A stretch of 64,000 nucleotides of DNA from UBA4085 sp964556755 (GCA_964556755.1 CAZKXI010000010.1:34911-98910), one strand, 5' to 3'. Positions 24,997 through 34,066 are shown, counted from the stretch's first letter. The notes: generated from the sequence alone by a model not told the origin. Made by a program: numbers and translations.

Positions 24997-25856
24997 ACAT
25001 CGCGCTGATCGGGACGGGCCGGCTGGGGACGTCGCTCCTGCGGGCCTTGGCCCGCCGCGGCTACGGGATCGCCGGCCTCTTCGACCGGCGCCCGGCCGCC
25101 GCGCGGAAGGCCCGCCGGATCATCGGGCGCGGCCGCGTCGCCGGAAGCGGCGCCGAGGCCTGCCGGGACGCCGACCTCGTCTTCCTCTGCGTCCCGGACG
25201 GGGAGCTGGCCGCCACGGCCTTGGAGCTGGCTCTGGCCGGGGGCGGCTGGAAAGGCCGAATCGTCCTTCATACAAGCGGGGCCCTGTCCGCCGCCGTCCT
25301 GGCTCCCCTGCGCTGCGAAGGCGCGGCCGTCGGCTCGTTCCACCCGGCCCAATCGTTCGCCCGGCCCGACACGCCGGCCTCGGCCTTCGCCGGGGCGACG
25401 ATCGCGGTCGAGGGCGATCGCCGCGCGGTCGCCGCGGGACGGGCCCTGGCCGCTTCGCTGAGGGGACGGGTCCTGCGGCTGGAAGCGGCCGATAAGGCCC
25501 GCTACCACGCCGCCTGCAGCGTCGCGTCGAATCTTCTCGTCCCGCTCTTCGATCTGGCCTCCTCGCTCCTGGAAGAAGCCGGCATCCCCTCGCGGCGGGC
25601 CGAGGCCGCGCTGCTCCCGCTTCTGGAGGGGACCCTGGCCAACATCCGGGATCTGGGACGGGCCAAGGCCCTGACGGGGCCCATCGCCCGCGGCGACGCG
25701 GCGACGGCGGCCCTCCATCTCGAGGCCCTGCCGGCCCGGGGGGACGCCCGGGAGATCTACCGCCGCCTGGGGCGGAGGGCGGTGGAGCTGGCTGCGCGGA
25801 GCGGCTTGGGCGGCAGGGAAGCCGCCGCGCTCAGGCGGACGCTGGGACGAAGATAA
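24993..25856 (+). CDS. Rossmann-fold DUF2520 protein
   Basis: The 287-residue protein has an N-terminal NAD(P)-binding motif GTGRLGTSLLRAL (7-19). It then has the DUF2520 features CVPDGELAATALEL, VLHTSGALSA and VGSFHPAQSFA, and a helical C-terminal domain like that of 6-phosphogluconate dehydrogenase-type or ProC-type proteins. The family has no firmly assigned substrate. It overlaps the upstream NYN gene by 4 nt. Its last 26 nt overlap the 3' end of murB on the other strand (25831-25856), so the two genes are convergent and overlapping. Confidence 0.85.
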   Translation: MNIALIGTGRLGTSLLRALARRGYGIAGLFDRRPAAARKARRIIGRGRVAGSGAEACRDADLVFLCVPDGELAATALELALAGGGWKGRIVLHTSGALSAAVLAPLRCEGAAVGSFHPAQSFARPDTPASAFAGATIAVEGDRRAVAAGRALAASLRGRVLRLEAADKARYHAACSVASNLLVPLFDLASSLLEEAGIPSRRAEAALLPLLEGTLANIRDLGRAKALTGPIARGDAATAALHLEALPARGDAREIYRRLGRRAVELAARSGLGGREAAALRRTLGRR

Positions 25857-26769
25857 CCTCTTCCTCCAGGGCGATCCCGTACTTCTCCAGGACCCGCCGC
25901 TTCATCTCGGCCGCCAGGGCCCGCACGTCCCGGGCCGTGGCGCCGGCGTCGTTGATGATGAAGTTGCAGTGGCCTTCGAAGACGGACGCTCCGCCGACCC
26001 TCAGGCCTCGAACCCCCGTCTGCTCCAGCAGAAAGCCGGCCGCCTGCTTGCAGCCGTCCGGCAGGACGGGATTCTTGAAGTAGCTACCGGGGTAGGCCGT
26101 GGCGCGCGGCGGATGGCGGCGGAATCGCAAGACCAGGTTCTCGTCCATGGCGGCCCGGACCGCGGCGGGGGAAGCGGGGGTGAGCCGCACCGAGGCGGAC
26201 AGGAGGATCTCGGAGCCGGTCTTGAGGCGGGAATGGCGGTAGGCGAACTCGAGGCTGCCGGGGCCGACCCGGATCTCCGTTCCCTGGGGGGTCAGGAGGC
26301 GGGCTTCGACGAGAACATCGCACATGGCCCGACCGAAGGCGCCGGCGTTGCCATAGACCGCTCCGCCCAGCGTGCCGGGTATGCCGGCCAGAAATTCCAG
26401 GCCGCCCCAGCCGCGCTCGGCGGCCAGGCGGGTCAGGACGTCGATGCCGGCGGCCGAGGCCGCTTCGATCGTCCCGACGCCGGCGTGCGGCTCCAAGCCG
26501 CGGGCGGCGTTGCGGATGATCAGGCCCCTGTAGCCGTCATCGTCGAAGAGGAGGTTGAACCCGCCGCCGACGACCCGATGGCGGAGGCCGGCCGCGCGGG
26601 CCATCAGGACGGCGGCCATCAGGTCGGGGGGAGAGGCCGTCTCGACGAAGAGGTCGGCCGGGCCGCCGATGCGGAAATTGGCATGGCGGGCCAGGGGCTC
26701 GTCCCGGAGCGGACGCCGGCCCGTCTCGCGCTCGTAGGCGCGGGCAAACTCCTCGATCTGGTCCTTCAT
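25831..26769 (-). CDS. murB: UDP-N-acetylenolpyruvoylglucosamine reductase
   Basis: The 312-residue FAD enzyme reduces the MurA product to UDP-MurNAc. The start at 26769 is chosen because the upstream part of the open frame runs through intergenic sequence. FAD-binding blocks RHANFRIGGPADLFVE and VVGGGFNLLFDDDGY, GIPGTLGGAVYGNAGAFG, the active-site YRHSRLK, and YPGSYFKNP (with the proton-donor Ser) are all present, as is the final EEEVIFV. It is the second peptidoglycan-precursor gene within 5 kb of murA, although on the opposite strand. Confidence 0.93.
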   Translation of the reverse strand: MKDQIEEFARAYERETGRRPLRDEPLARHANFRIGGPADLFVETASPPDLMAAVLMARAAGLRHRVVGGGFNLLFDDDGYRGLIIRNAARGLEPHAGVGTIEAASAAGIDVLTRLAAERGWGGLEFLAGIPGTLGGAVYGNAGAFGRAMCDVLVEARLLTPQGTEIRVGPGSLEFAYRHSRLKTGSEILLSASVRLTPASPAAVRAAMDENLVLRFRRHPPRATAYPGSYFKNPVLPDGCKQAAGFLLEQTGVRGLRVGGASVFEGHCNFIINDAGATARDVRALAAEMKRRVLEKYGIALEEEVIFVPASA

Positions 26770-26890
26770 CGCCTCTATTTTAAGCGTTTTCGATCCTGAA
26801 TGACATGGGGGTATGGTACGAAAGTTGCTCTTTATCGTCCCGAAAGCAGCCCATATGGGAGGCGCCAAGGCGCTTGTAAAGGTCCTTTAT

Positions 26891-26919
26891 TTGACATCTT
26901 ACAAGGTCTGGGCTATATT
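26891..26919 (+). promoter_or_regulatory. Sigma-70-type promoter of the 26950 gene
   Basis: A perfect TTGACA (26891-26896), a 17-nt spacer and TATATT (26914-26919) lie 30 nt before the start codon. This is one of the best matches to the primary-sigma consensus in the window. Confidence 0.8.
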
Positions 26920-26949
26920 CTGCCCAAATTTTTTGAAGCGAGGTCCTCT

Positions 26950-28134
26950 ATGAAGAAAGCCGTATTGACCGCCGTTGTGCTCTCGGTTCTACTCGGCGGC
27001 ATCGCCTTCGCCCAGAGCGAGGCCGATCAGGCTTACGCCAAGGCCATGACCGCCAACTCGCCCCAGGAGAAGGCCAACCTCCTCAAGGCCTATATCGCCA
27101 CCTACGCCGGCAAGGGCGGCCAATACGACAACTTCGCTTACGCCTTCCTCTTCCAGGCGCTGGTCCAGTCGGGCAACATCGGGGGCGAGACGCTGGGCTA
27201 CGGCGAGAAGGCCCTGACCTTCTCCGGCTTGGACGACGACCTCAAAGGCCAGACCATAATGACCCTGGCCTCCATCTACGCCAGGTCCGCGGCGACCGCC
27301 GAGAAGGCCAAGACCTACGCCAACCAGCTCATCCAGCACGCCGCCGCGGCCAAGGGCAAGGAAGGCGCCAACCCCGCCGTGTGGAACCAGATGACCGGGG
27401 CCGGCCATTACATCGTCGGCCAGGCCGCCCTGGCCGCCAAGGACTACAAGACGGCCGTCGACGCCTACTTCCAGTCCTACAACATCCTCAAGGACGCCAA
27501 GATCCTGGCCGAGATCAAGAAGGCCGGCAAGTCGCTCTACGACGCCAAGAACTACGCCGAGGCGGAGAAGCTCTACCGGGCCACCTATGCGGTCCTCAAG
27601 GACGGCGAGTCGCTGTCCCTGCTGTCCCAGTCCCTCTACAACCAGGGCAAGTCGGCCGAGGCGCTGGTCCTGTTCAAGGAGGCCTTCTCCAAGAACAAGA
27701 CCGGCGAGATGGCCTACAATATCGGGCTCATCCTGGCCAGGGAAGCCAAGACCAACCCGGCCAGCACCAACGACGCCATCCGCTTCCTGCTCGACGCGGC
27801 CGTGCTGGGGACCAAGAACGCCAAGCAGGCCCAGCAGGCCATGGGCATCGCCGAGGGGCTGTTCTACGGCCAGGACAAGGAGTGGAACAACCGGGTCAAG
27901 GCCATCCAGGAGAGCAACAAGCTGACCGAGGAGTGGACCAAGACCCTCAACACCAAGTTCGGCGATAAGGCCGAGGACGAGCTGACTTCCGACGAGAAGC
28001 GCGAGTTCCGCCGCCTGAACGAGAACCTGGAGCGGGAGAAGAAGATCGTGGCCGGCATCCAGGCCCAGCAGAAGGCCACCATGGACGCCTTCCAAGCCCT
28101 GGTCAGCGAGGCCAAGCGCCGCAACGGTAAATAA
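26950..28134 (+). CDS. Exported helical-repeat (TPR-like) protein
   Basis: The 394-residue protein has a signal peptide (MKKAVLTAVVLSVLLGGIAF then AQ). Its long alpha-helical body shows TPR-like periodicity: KDYKTAVDAYFQSYNI, KNYAEAEKLYRATYAVLKDG and NQGKSAEALVLFKEAFSKNK read as consecutive repeats. The last 70 residues form a charged coiled coil (REFRRLNENLEREKKIVAGIQAQQ). It probably acts as a periplasmic scaffold. A strong promoter lies directly upstream, and the GC-rich codon use is uniform, so it may be highly expressed. It ends 2 nt before a dispersed-repeat element. Confidence 0.75.
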   Translation: MKKAVLTAVVLSVLLGGIAFAQSEADQAYAKAMTANSPQEKANLLKAYIATYAGKGGQYDNFAYAFLFQALVQSGNIGGETLGYGEKALTFSGLDDDLKGQTIMTLASIYARSAATAEKAKTYANQLIQHAAAAKGKEGANPAVWNQMTGAGHYIVGQAALAAKDYKTAVDAYFQSYNILKDAKILAEIKKAGKSLYDAKNYAEAEKLYRATYAVLKDGESLSLLSQSLYNQGKSAEALVLFKEAFSKNKTGEMAYNIGLILAREAKTNPASTNDAIRFLLDAAVLGTKNAKQAQQAMGIAEGLFYGQDKEWNNRVKAIQESNKLTEEWTKTLNTKFGDKAEDELTSDEKREFRRLNENLEREKKIVAGIQAQQKATMDAFQALVSEAKRRNGK

Positions 28135-28136
28135 AG

Positions 28137-28525
28137 TTAGGGGGACACCATACGTAACTCCCGAACTTTTTGTTGACGCTCCGTTCGTTGACGCTTGTTC
28201 CAGGCTCGATTCGATCGTGGCGCCGCACGCGGCCGGCATCGGCTCGGGAATCGGCTAGAACGCTCCCGCGGCTGATTGAGCGGGGCTGGCTGCGTCTTCC
28301 ACCCTTTCGGCGTTGCGTCCGCGACCTTCAGCTCTCAGTCTTCTGTCCGGCGACACCCCTGGAGTTGCCCCCGCGAGACATATTCCTAGGCTCTATGCCG
28401 CTCGCTTCTCTGACGGAAGGGGTAAATCTCAAGCTTAGGTCGAGCGCGGGCGGGCTCCGACTTGATACGTAAACGTTTGTTGCGTCAACAAAAAGTTCGG
28501 GAGTTACGTATGGTGTCCCCCTAAT
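28137..28525. repeat. Inverted-repeat element (389 bp) upstream of ligA
   Basis: The left arm (28137-28180) and right arm (28476-28525) are near-perfect inverted copies of the family AGGGGGACACCATACGTAAC...TTTTTGTTGACGC. The 295-bp interior has no similarity to the interior of the 32106 element. It carries one plus-strand open frame without a ribosome-binding site. The right end stops 17 nt before the ligA start, with a TACAAT at 28531-28536. No transposase gene is inside. Confidence 0.85.
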
Positions 28526-28542
28526 TGGGATACAATGAGCGC

Positions 28543-30558
28543 ATGGCAGGGAAAGCGCTGACCCGGACTCAGGCGGTGCGTCGGATCGAGGAGCTGCGCC
28601 GCGTCCTCGTCCACCACGAGAAGAAGTACTACCTCGACAACGACCCCCAGATCTCAGACGCCGAATACGACGGCCTGATGAAGGAGCTGGAAGGACTGGA
28701 GGCCCTCCACCCCGACCTCGCGACCCCCGACTCCCCCACCCGGCGCGTCGGCGGGGCGCCCGCGGAGGGCTTCGAGACCGTCCGCCACCGCGTCCCGATG
28801 ATGAGCCTGGACAACGTCTACTCCGTCGAGGACCTGGAGGAGTTCGGCCGCCGCCTGGAGAAGCTCCTGCCCGACCGCGAGATCTCCTACGTCGCCGAGC
28901 TGAAGATCGACGGCCTCGGCATCTCTCTCCTCTACCGCGACGGAAGGCTGGAGCAGGCCGTCACCCGCGGCGACGGGGTCCAGGGCGACGACGTCACAGC
29001 CAACGCGCGGACGATCCGCAGCCTGCCGCTCTCGATTCCCGAGGGGGGCGAAGTCGAGGTCCGGGGCGAGATCTACATGCCCTTCGAGTCCTTCCGGGCG
29101 CTGAACCTGGAGCGCGAGAGAGCCGGGGAGCCGCTCTTCGCCAATCCCCGCAACGCGGCCGCCGGGTCGCTCCGCCAGCTCGATCCGCGGGTCGTCGCCG
29201 CCCGCCGCCTGGACGCCTTCCTCTACTGGCTGACCGTGGACGGTCGCGAGCCGCCCAGCCAGTGGGAGACGCTGAAGACCCTGCGCCGGCTGGGCTTCAA
29301 GACCAACCCGGAATCGCGCCGCGCCGCCTCATTGGCCGAGGTCACGGCCTTCTGGCGGGACTGGACCGAGAGGCGCGACGCCCTGGCCTATGACGCCGAC
29401 GGCGTCGTCATCAAGGTCGACGCGGCCGATCAGCGGGCCGACCTGGGCTCGACCGCCAAGGCCCCGCGCGGGGCCGTGGCCTTCAAGTTCCCGGCCCGCC
29501 AGGCGACCACCCGGCTTCTCGCGATCGAGGTCCAGGTGGGGCGGACCGGGGCCCTGACGCCGGTGGCCCACCTCGAGCCCGTCCGCCTGTCCGGCACCAC
29601 CATCAGCCGGGCCACGCTCCACAACGAGGACGAGATCCGGCGCAAGGACATCCGGGTCGGCGACGTGGTCCTCATCGAGCGCAGCGGCGACGTCATCCCC
29701 AAGATCGTCGGCCCGATGAAGGAGCGGCGCGACGGACGCGAGCGGCCCTTCGACCCGCCCCGCGAGTGCCCCGTCTGCCGATCGGCCGTCCACCGGTCCG
29801 AGGAGGAGGCCGTGGCCCGCTGCGAGAATCCCTCCTGCCCGGCCCGGGTGCGCGAGTCGCTCCTCCATTTCGCCGGCCGGAGGGCCATGGACATCGAGGG
29901 GCTGGGCGAGGCCCTGGTCGATCAGCTCCTCTCGGCCCGCCTCGTCGCCTCGATCCCGGACCTCTACCGCCTGAAGCTCGACGACCTGGCCGCCTTGGAG
30001 AGGATGGGCGCAAAAAGCGCCGCCAATCTCCTGGAAGGGATCGAAGCCTCCAAGACGAACGACCCGGCCCGGCTCGTCTTCGGCCTCGGCATCCGCCACG
30101 TCGGCGAGAAGCTGGCCCGCAACCTGATCGCCCATTTCGGCGGCATCGAAGAGCTGGCCGCGGCCGGGCGGGAGGCCCTGCTGGAAGTCGAGGAAGTGGG
30201 CCCCATCGTGGCCGAGAGCCTCGCCTTCTTCTTCGGCCAGCCGGAGACCCGCCGGCTCCTGGATCGGCTCGCCGCGGCGGGGCTGCGCTTCAAGGCCGAC
30301 AAGCCGGCCGGCGGCGCCCCCGGGACGGCCCTGGCCGGGAAGACCTTCGTCCTGACCGGAAAGCTGGCCGGGTTCACCCGGGATGAGGCCAAGGCCGCCA
30401 TCGAGCGGCGCGGCGGCGCCGTCACCGACTCCGTCTCGAAGAAGACGGGCTATCTGGTGGTCGGGGAGGACGCCGGCTCCAAGCTGGACAAGGCGATCAA
30501 GCTCGGCATCCCGACCCTGAACGAGGAGCAGCTCCGCACGCTGCTTGAGTCGAGCTGA
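28543..30558 (+). CDS. ligA: NAD+-dependent DNA ligase
   Basis: The 671-residue enzyme seals nicks using NAD+. Domain order is Ia (YYLDNDPQISDAEYD), adenylation with Lys121 in KIDG and motifs VRGEIYMP and DGVVIKVD, OB fold, a zinc finger with four Cys (CPVCRSAVH then CENPSCPARV), helix-hairpin-helix repeats and a C-terminal BRCT domain from about residue 590. All parts are intact. The ATG at 28543 is used; a TTG 18 nt upstream is the alternative and would lie in the repeat. No Shine-Dalgarno is seen, and a TACAAT box only 6 nt before the ATG would make the transcript leaderless. Confidence 0.96.
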   Translation: MAGKALTRTQAVRRIEELRRVLVHHEKKYYLDNDPQISDAEYDGLMKELEGLEALHPDLATPDSPTRRVGGAPAEGFETVRHRVPMMSLDNVYSVEDLEEFGRRLEKLLPDREISYVAELKIDGLGISLLYRDGRLEQAVTRGDGVQGDDVTANARTIRSLPLSIPEGGEVEVRGEIYMPFESFRALNLERERAGEPLFANPRNAAAGSLRQLDPRVVAARRLDAFLYWLTVDGREPPSQWETLKTLRRLGFKTNPESRRAASLAEVTAFWRDWTERRDALAYDADGVVIKVDAADQRADLGSTAKAPRGAVAFKFPARQATTRLLAIEVQVGRTGALTPVAHLEPVRLSGTTISRATLHNEDEIRRKDIRVGDVVLIERSGDVIPKIVGPMKERRDGRERPFDPPRECPVCRSAVHRSEEEAVARCENPSCPARVRESLLHFAGRRAMDIEGLGEALVDQLLSARLVASIPDLYRLKLDDLAALERMGAKSAANLLEGIEASKTNDPARLVFGLGIRHVGEKLARNLIAHFGGIEELAAAGREALLEVEEVGPIVAESLAFFFGQPETRRLLDRLAAAGLRFKADKPAGGAPGTALAGKTFVLTGKLAGFTRDEAKAAIERRGGAVTDSVSKKTGYLVVGEDAGSKLDKAIKLGIPTLNEEQLRTLLESS

Positions 30559-30603
30559 AGGGGGGGCGGTCCTACCCCTGGGGCGAGGGAGCGGCCGCGC
30601 GGC

Positions 30604-32079
30604 TTATTTCTTCTTGCCGCCGAAGAGATCCTTGCCGAGAATCCCCTTGAGGCTCTTGCGGGCCTCCGGCTTGCCGTCCGACTCCTCCAGGCCCTGGCGC
30701 GCCGCCTTGTGCTCGGAGTCTATCTCCAAGGCCTTCTCGAACTGCCTGCGGGCCCGCAGGGCCAGCCCCTCGCGCTTGTAGAGGTAGCCCAGCCCGACGT
30801 AGCCCTCCGGATTCCACGGCTCGATCTCGATGGCCCGCTGGAAGTCGCGCTCGGCCTTGCGCCCGAGCTCGGGAATCTTGCTCTCGGTCATGGCCAGCAG
30901 GAGGTAGTAGTCGCCCTTGTCGTCCTTGAGCCGGACCGCCTCCTCCAGCAGGGCCACCGCCTCATCGTAGCGTCCCTGGCCGAAGAGCGTCTTGCCTTGA
31001 CGGAAGCGGATCTCGGCGTTGCGCCCGTGGTCCTTGTCCTCGGACGGGGACGGGCCGGCCGACCTGGAATCGTACATCCCCCGCTGGTCCTTGCGGCTGA
31101 GGGTCCGGTAGGCTTTCGTCACGGCGTCGAAGACGGTCTCGATCTTGTCCCGGATCTCGGGGTCGACGCCTCGGCCGAAGCGGTCGGGGTGGAACTTGCG
31201 GGCCAGACGGAAATAGGCCTTCTTGATGTCCTCGTCGCCCGCCCTCCGCTCGACGTCCAGGATTTGGTAGTAGTCGAGGCGCGGCAGGCTCTGGTGGAAT
31301 TCGAGCACCTCGGCGATGGCGGCTTGGGCACCGGCCGAGACGGCCGGCTCGGCCGGAGTCGAGGCATCCGCAGCGGGATCGGCGAAAGCCGGCGGCTCCG
31401 TCGTCGCGGCGGCCTGCGGATCCCGAAGATCGGCCAGATCGAGGCAATAGAGCAGATAGAGCGTCTTCCAGAAGCGATCCCGGCTCAAGGGCGTCTCGGC
31501 CGCCAGCTGTTCGGCGGTTCGGCTCCCGTCCAGGGAGGCCAGCAGGTCCGCTTCCTGGGAGCCGAGCGCCCGCGCCGCGCCGCGACCGCCGGCCTCGGGG
31601 ATCTTGGGCCCCAGAAACTCCACGAGGGCCGGGGGGCAGGGCATCTCGCGAATTCCGAGCTCGATGATCTGGGGGACATACATCTTCATCTCGAACTCGA
31701 CGTCGGCGATCCTGTCCCGCTTCTCGAAGCGCAGCTGGGCATCGAAGACGGGGAAGAGAGACAGGCTGATCATCGACATCTGCGCCAGCAGGGCCTCATA
31801 CAGGTCCTTGTGGGAGATCAGCCGCTTGGAGATCAAGACCTCGCCGATCATGCGGCCGCTCCCGGTCAGGCTGGGAATCGAATCGGCCACCTCCTGGCTG
31901 ATGCGGCCCATGTTCAGGAGGACGGTGCCCAGGCGCTCCTCCGGCAGGCTGGTGCGGGCGAAGATGAGGCCGCCGTCCTGGAAGGCCAGGGTCCGCTCCC
32001 AGCCCAAGCCCCGAGACGTCAGCCGCCCGCAGAGGCGTCCGGCGTGGATGTCCTTGAGATACAGCGCGACGTGGTTCAT
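30604..32079 (-). CDS. DUF4388 (PATAN-like) + J-domain + TPR protein
   Basis: The 491-residue protein joins three modules. Residues 1-150 resemble DUF4388/PATAN: GRLCGRLTSRGLGWERTLAF, IGEVLISKRLISHKDLYEAL. Residues about 269-340 form a J domain with the HPD tripeptide at 297-299 in ARKFHPDRFGRG. Residues about 352-465 are TPRs (GRYDEAVALLEEAVRLKDD, KAERDFQRAIEIEPWN). An Ala/Pro-rich linker (225-250) separates the first two. The J domain implies Hsp70 recruitment, while PATAN-type domains are linked to gliding, secretion and signalling scaffolds in delta-proteobacteria (recalled). The start at 32079 is 26 nt from the repeat element; a TACAAT lies 11 nt before it. Confidence 0.78.
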   Translation of the reverse strand: MNHVALYLKDIHAGRLCGRLTSRGLGWERTLAFQDGGLIFARTSLPEERLGTVLLNMGRISQEVADSIPSLTGSGRMIGEVLISKRLISHKDLYEALLAQMSMISLSLFPVFDAQLRFEKRDRIADVEFEMKMYVPQIIELGIREMPCPPALVEFLGPKIPEAGGRGAARALGSQEADLLASLDGSRTAEQLAAETPLSRDRFWKTLYLLYCLDLADLRDPQAAATTEPPAFADPAADASTPAEPAVSAGAQAAIAEVLEFHQSLPRLDYYQILDVERRAGDEDIKKAYFRLARKFHPDRFGRGVDPEIRDKIETVFDAVTKAYRTLSRKDQRGMYDSRSAGPSPSEDKDHGRNAEIRFRQGKTLFGQGRYDEAVALLEEAVRLKDDKGDYYLLLAMTESKIPELGRKAERDFQRAIEIEPWNPEGYVGLGYLYKREGLALRARRQFEKALEIDSEHKAARQGLEESDGKPEARKSLKGILGKDLFGGKKK

Positions 32080-32105
32080 CGGGAGAGGCAATTGTAGTCC
32101 AAAAA

Positions 32106-32388
32106 TTAGGGGGACACCATACATAACTCCCGAACTTTTTGTTGACGCTTTTTGACCCTAAAAGTTGACAATTCCTCATGCCACACCTTGCGGTTGAGGA
32201 TGCATCACGGACCAGAATAAGAAGGGGCAGGAGTAGGCGCGAATGATTGGACACGTGCCATTGGCGTCATCCCAATTCAGCCGCCTCAACGCCTCTTCAA
32301 TCCCGATGGGCTACAGGAGAGCGCGTCAACAAAAGGAGACAAACGCGTAAACAATTAGTTCGGGAGTTATGTATGGTGTCCCCCTATC
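32106..32388. repeat. Inverted-repeat element (283 bp) between divergent genes
   Basis: The left arm (32106-32149) and right arm (32315-32388) are inverted copies of the dispersed repeat; the right arm carries an extra 24-nt stretch. The interior (about 165 bp, AT-richer) has no gene. The element exactly fills the space between the divergent J-domain gene (ATG 32079) and the nitrilase gene (ATG 32410), so any promoter for either gene must lie at its edges. Confidence 0.85.
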
Positions 32389-32409
32389 TTTTCGTGATAA
32401 TTTAGGGTC

Positions 32410-33264
32410 ATGCGAGTCGCTCTGGCCCAGATCGCCCCGTGTCTGGGGAACGTCAGGAAGAACCTGACCCTGCACCTGGAGACGGCCGAAAAGGCCCGCC
32501 GCGAGAAGGCCGACCTGGTGGTGTTCCCCGAGCTCGGCCTGACCGGCTACAAGCTGCGCGACCTGGTCGAGGCTGTGGCGCTGGATCCCGATAGGGCCGG
32601 TCCGTTCCGCGAGCTCAAAAGCCTCAGCCGCGAGATCGCTCTCGTGGTCGGCTTCGTCGAGGAGAGGCCGGCCGAGAAGGGCCTCTTCTACAACTCGGCC
32701 GCCTTCCTGGCCAAGGGCCGACTGATCCACGTCCACCGCAAAGTCTTCCTGCCGACGGCGGGCATGTTCGAAGAAGGCCGCTTCTTCGCCCAGGGAGACC
32801 ATTTCGCGACCTTCGCCAGCCCCTTCGGCCCGGCCGGGATGATGATCTGCCGCGATTTCCTCCAGTACAGCTCCGGCTACCTGCTCTTCGCCGGCGGCAG
32901 CGAGCTGGTCTTGGCCATCAGCGCCGCCCCGGGCCGCGGCCTGACCTCGGGTAAGGGCTTCGCCTCCAGCCGCATGTGGGAGCGGATGGGCGAATCCCTG
33001 GCCTTCTTCACCTCCTCCCACGTGGTCTACTGCAACCGGGTCGGCAGCGAGGACGGGGCGACCTTCGCAGGCGGCTCCTTCGTCTTCGATCCCGCGGGCC
33101 GGCGGCTGGCTCAGGCCCCCTACGCCGAGCGCCACCTCCTCCTGGCCGACCTCGACCCGGGGGCGGTCCGCAAGGCCCGCCGGACCTGGACCTGGAAGCG
33201 CGACGACAAGCCGGCCATGGCCCTCACCGCCCTGCAAAGGATTCTCGCCCGCCATGACGATTGA
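32410..33264 (+). CDS. Nitrilase-superfamily amidase, probable glutaminase partner of NadE
   Basis: The 284-residue protein has the Glu41-Lys111-Cys147 catalytic triad of carbon-nitrogen hydrolases (VVFPELGLTGY, HVHRKVFLP, MMICRDFL). Its length is that of a single nitrilase domain. It overlaps nadE by 11 nt, so it is very likely the ammonia-supplying glutaminase half of NAD+ synthetase, encoded separately instead of fused. The extended-family alternatives (N-carbamoyl amidase, omega-amidase) are less likely because of the coupling. A GATAAT 8 nt before the ATG suggests a leaderless mRNA starting at the repeat boundary. Confidence 0.82.
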   Translation: MRVALAQIAPCLGNVRKNLTLHLETAEKARREKADLVVFPELGLTGYKLRDLVEAVALDPDRAGPFRELKSLSREIALVVGFVEERPAEKGLFYNSAAFLAKGRLIHVHRKVFLPTAGMFEEGRFFAQGDHFATFASPFGPAGMMICRDFLQYSSGYLLFAGGSELVLAISAAPGRGLTSGKGFASSRMWERMGESLAFFTSSHVVYCNRVGSEDGATFAGGSFVFDPAGRRLAQAPYAERHLLLADLDPGAVRKARRTWTWKRDDKPAMALTALQRILARHDD

Positions 33265-34066
33265 CGCCCCCCTCGCGGTCAAGCTCCTGACGGACTTCAT
33301 CCGGGAGGAGCTGGCCAAGTTCGGCTTCACCAAGGCCTTGCTCGGCCTCTCGGGGGGCCTGGACTCGTCCGTTTGCGCGGCCCTGGCGGCGCGGGCCCTG
33401 GGCCCCGCCAACGTCCTGGGCGTGATGATGCCCTACGGCGAAAGCTTCTCCGGCGAGCGCGACGACGCCGAGCTGGTGGCCGGCCGGCTGGGCATCCGCA
33501 CCGAGCGGATCGACATCCGGCCCATGGTCGACGCCTATTTCGCCTCGCACCCCTGCGATAGCCGCCTCCGCCGGGGCAACAAGATGGCCCGCGAGCGGAT
33601 GTCCATCCTCTACGATCTCTCGGCCCGCGATCACGCCCTGATCCTCGGCACCAGCAACAAGACCGAGCTGCTGATCGGCTACGGCACCCTCCACGGCGAC
33701 ATGGCCTGCGCCATCAACCCCATGGGCGACCTCTACAAGACCCAGGTCCGCCAGCTGGCCTCCCATCTGGAGCTGCCGGAGCGGATCCGAACCAAGGCCC
33801 CCACGGCGGGCCTGTGGTCCGGGCAGACCGACGAGGACGAGCTGGGCATCACCTACGAGGAGCTGGACCGCATCCTCTACCGTCTGGTCGACGAGCGGGA
33901 GCGGCGGGACGAGGTCGTCGCCGCCGGATTCGCGGCCGCCCAAGTGGACCGGGTCCTGGGCCTCATCCGCGGCTCGGAGTTCAAGCGCCAGATGCCGCCG
34001 ATCGCCAAGCTGTCGAACCGGACCATCGGGCACGACTTCCTCTACCCCTACGACTGGGAGCGCTGA
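33254..34066 (+). CDS. nadE: NAD+ synthetase
   Basis: The 270-residue ATP-pyrophosphatase-type enzyme amidates nicotinate adenine dinucleotide to NAD+. The PP-loop SGGLDSSV is at 33-40, and GTSNKTELLIGYGTLHGD and WSGQTDEDELGITYEELD are the family blocks for substrate binding. The size is the short ammonia-dependent form, but translation is coupled (11-nt overlap) to the nitrilase-type gene upstream, pointing to a two-subunit glutamine-dependent enzyme. The C-terminal TIGHDFLYPYDWER is intact. rsmI follows 13 nt downstream. Confidence 0.93.
   Translation: MTIDAPLAVKLLTDFIREELAKFGFTKALLGLSGGLDSSVCAALAARALGPANVLGVMMPYGESFSGERDDAELVAGRLGIRTERIDIRPMVDAYFASHPCDSRLRRGNKMARERMSILYDLSARDHALILGTSNKTELLIGYGTLHGDMACAINPMGDLYKTQVRQLASHLELPERIRTKAPTAGLWSGQTDEDELGITYEELDRILYRLVDERERRDEVVAAGFAAAQVDRVLGLIRGSEFKRQMPPIAKLSNRTIGHDFLYPYDWER

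Noticed and set aside
28170..28472. 100-codon open frame inside the 28137-28525 element
   Set aside because: No ribosome-binding site, no recognisable protein pattern, and it begins in the repeat arm.
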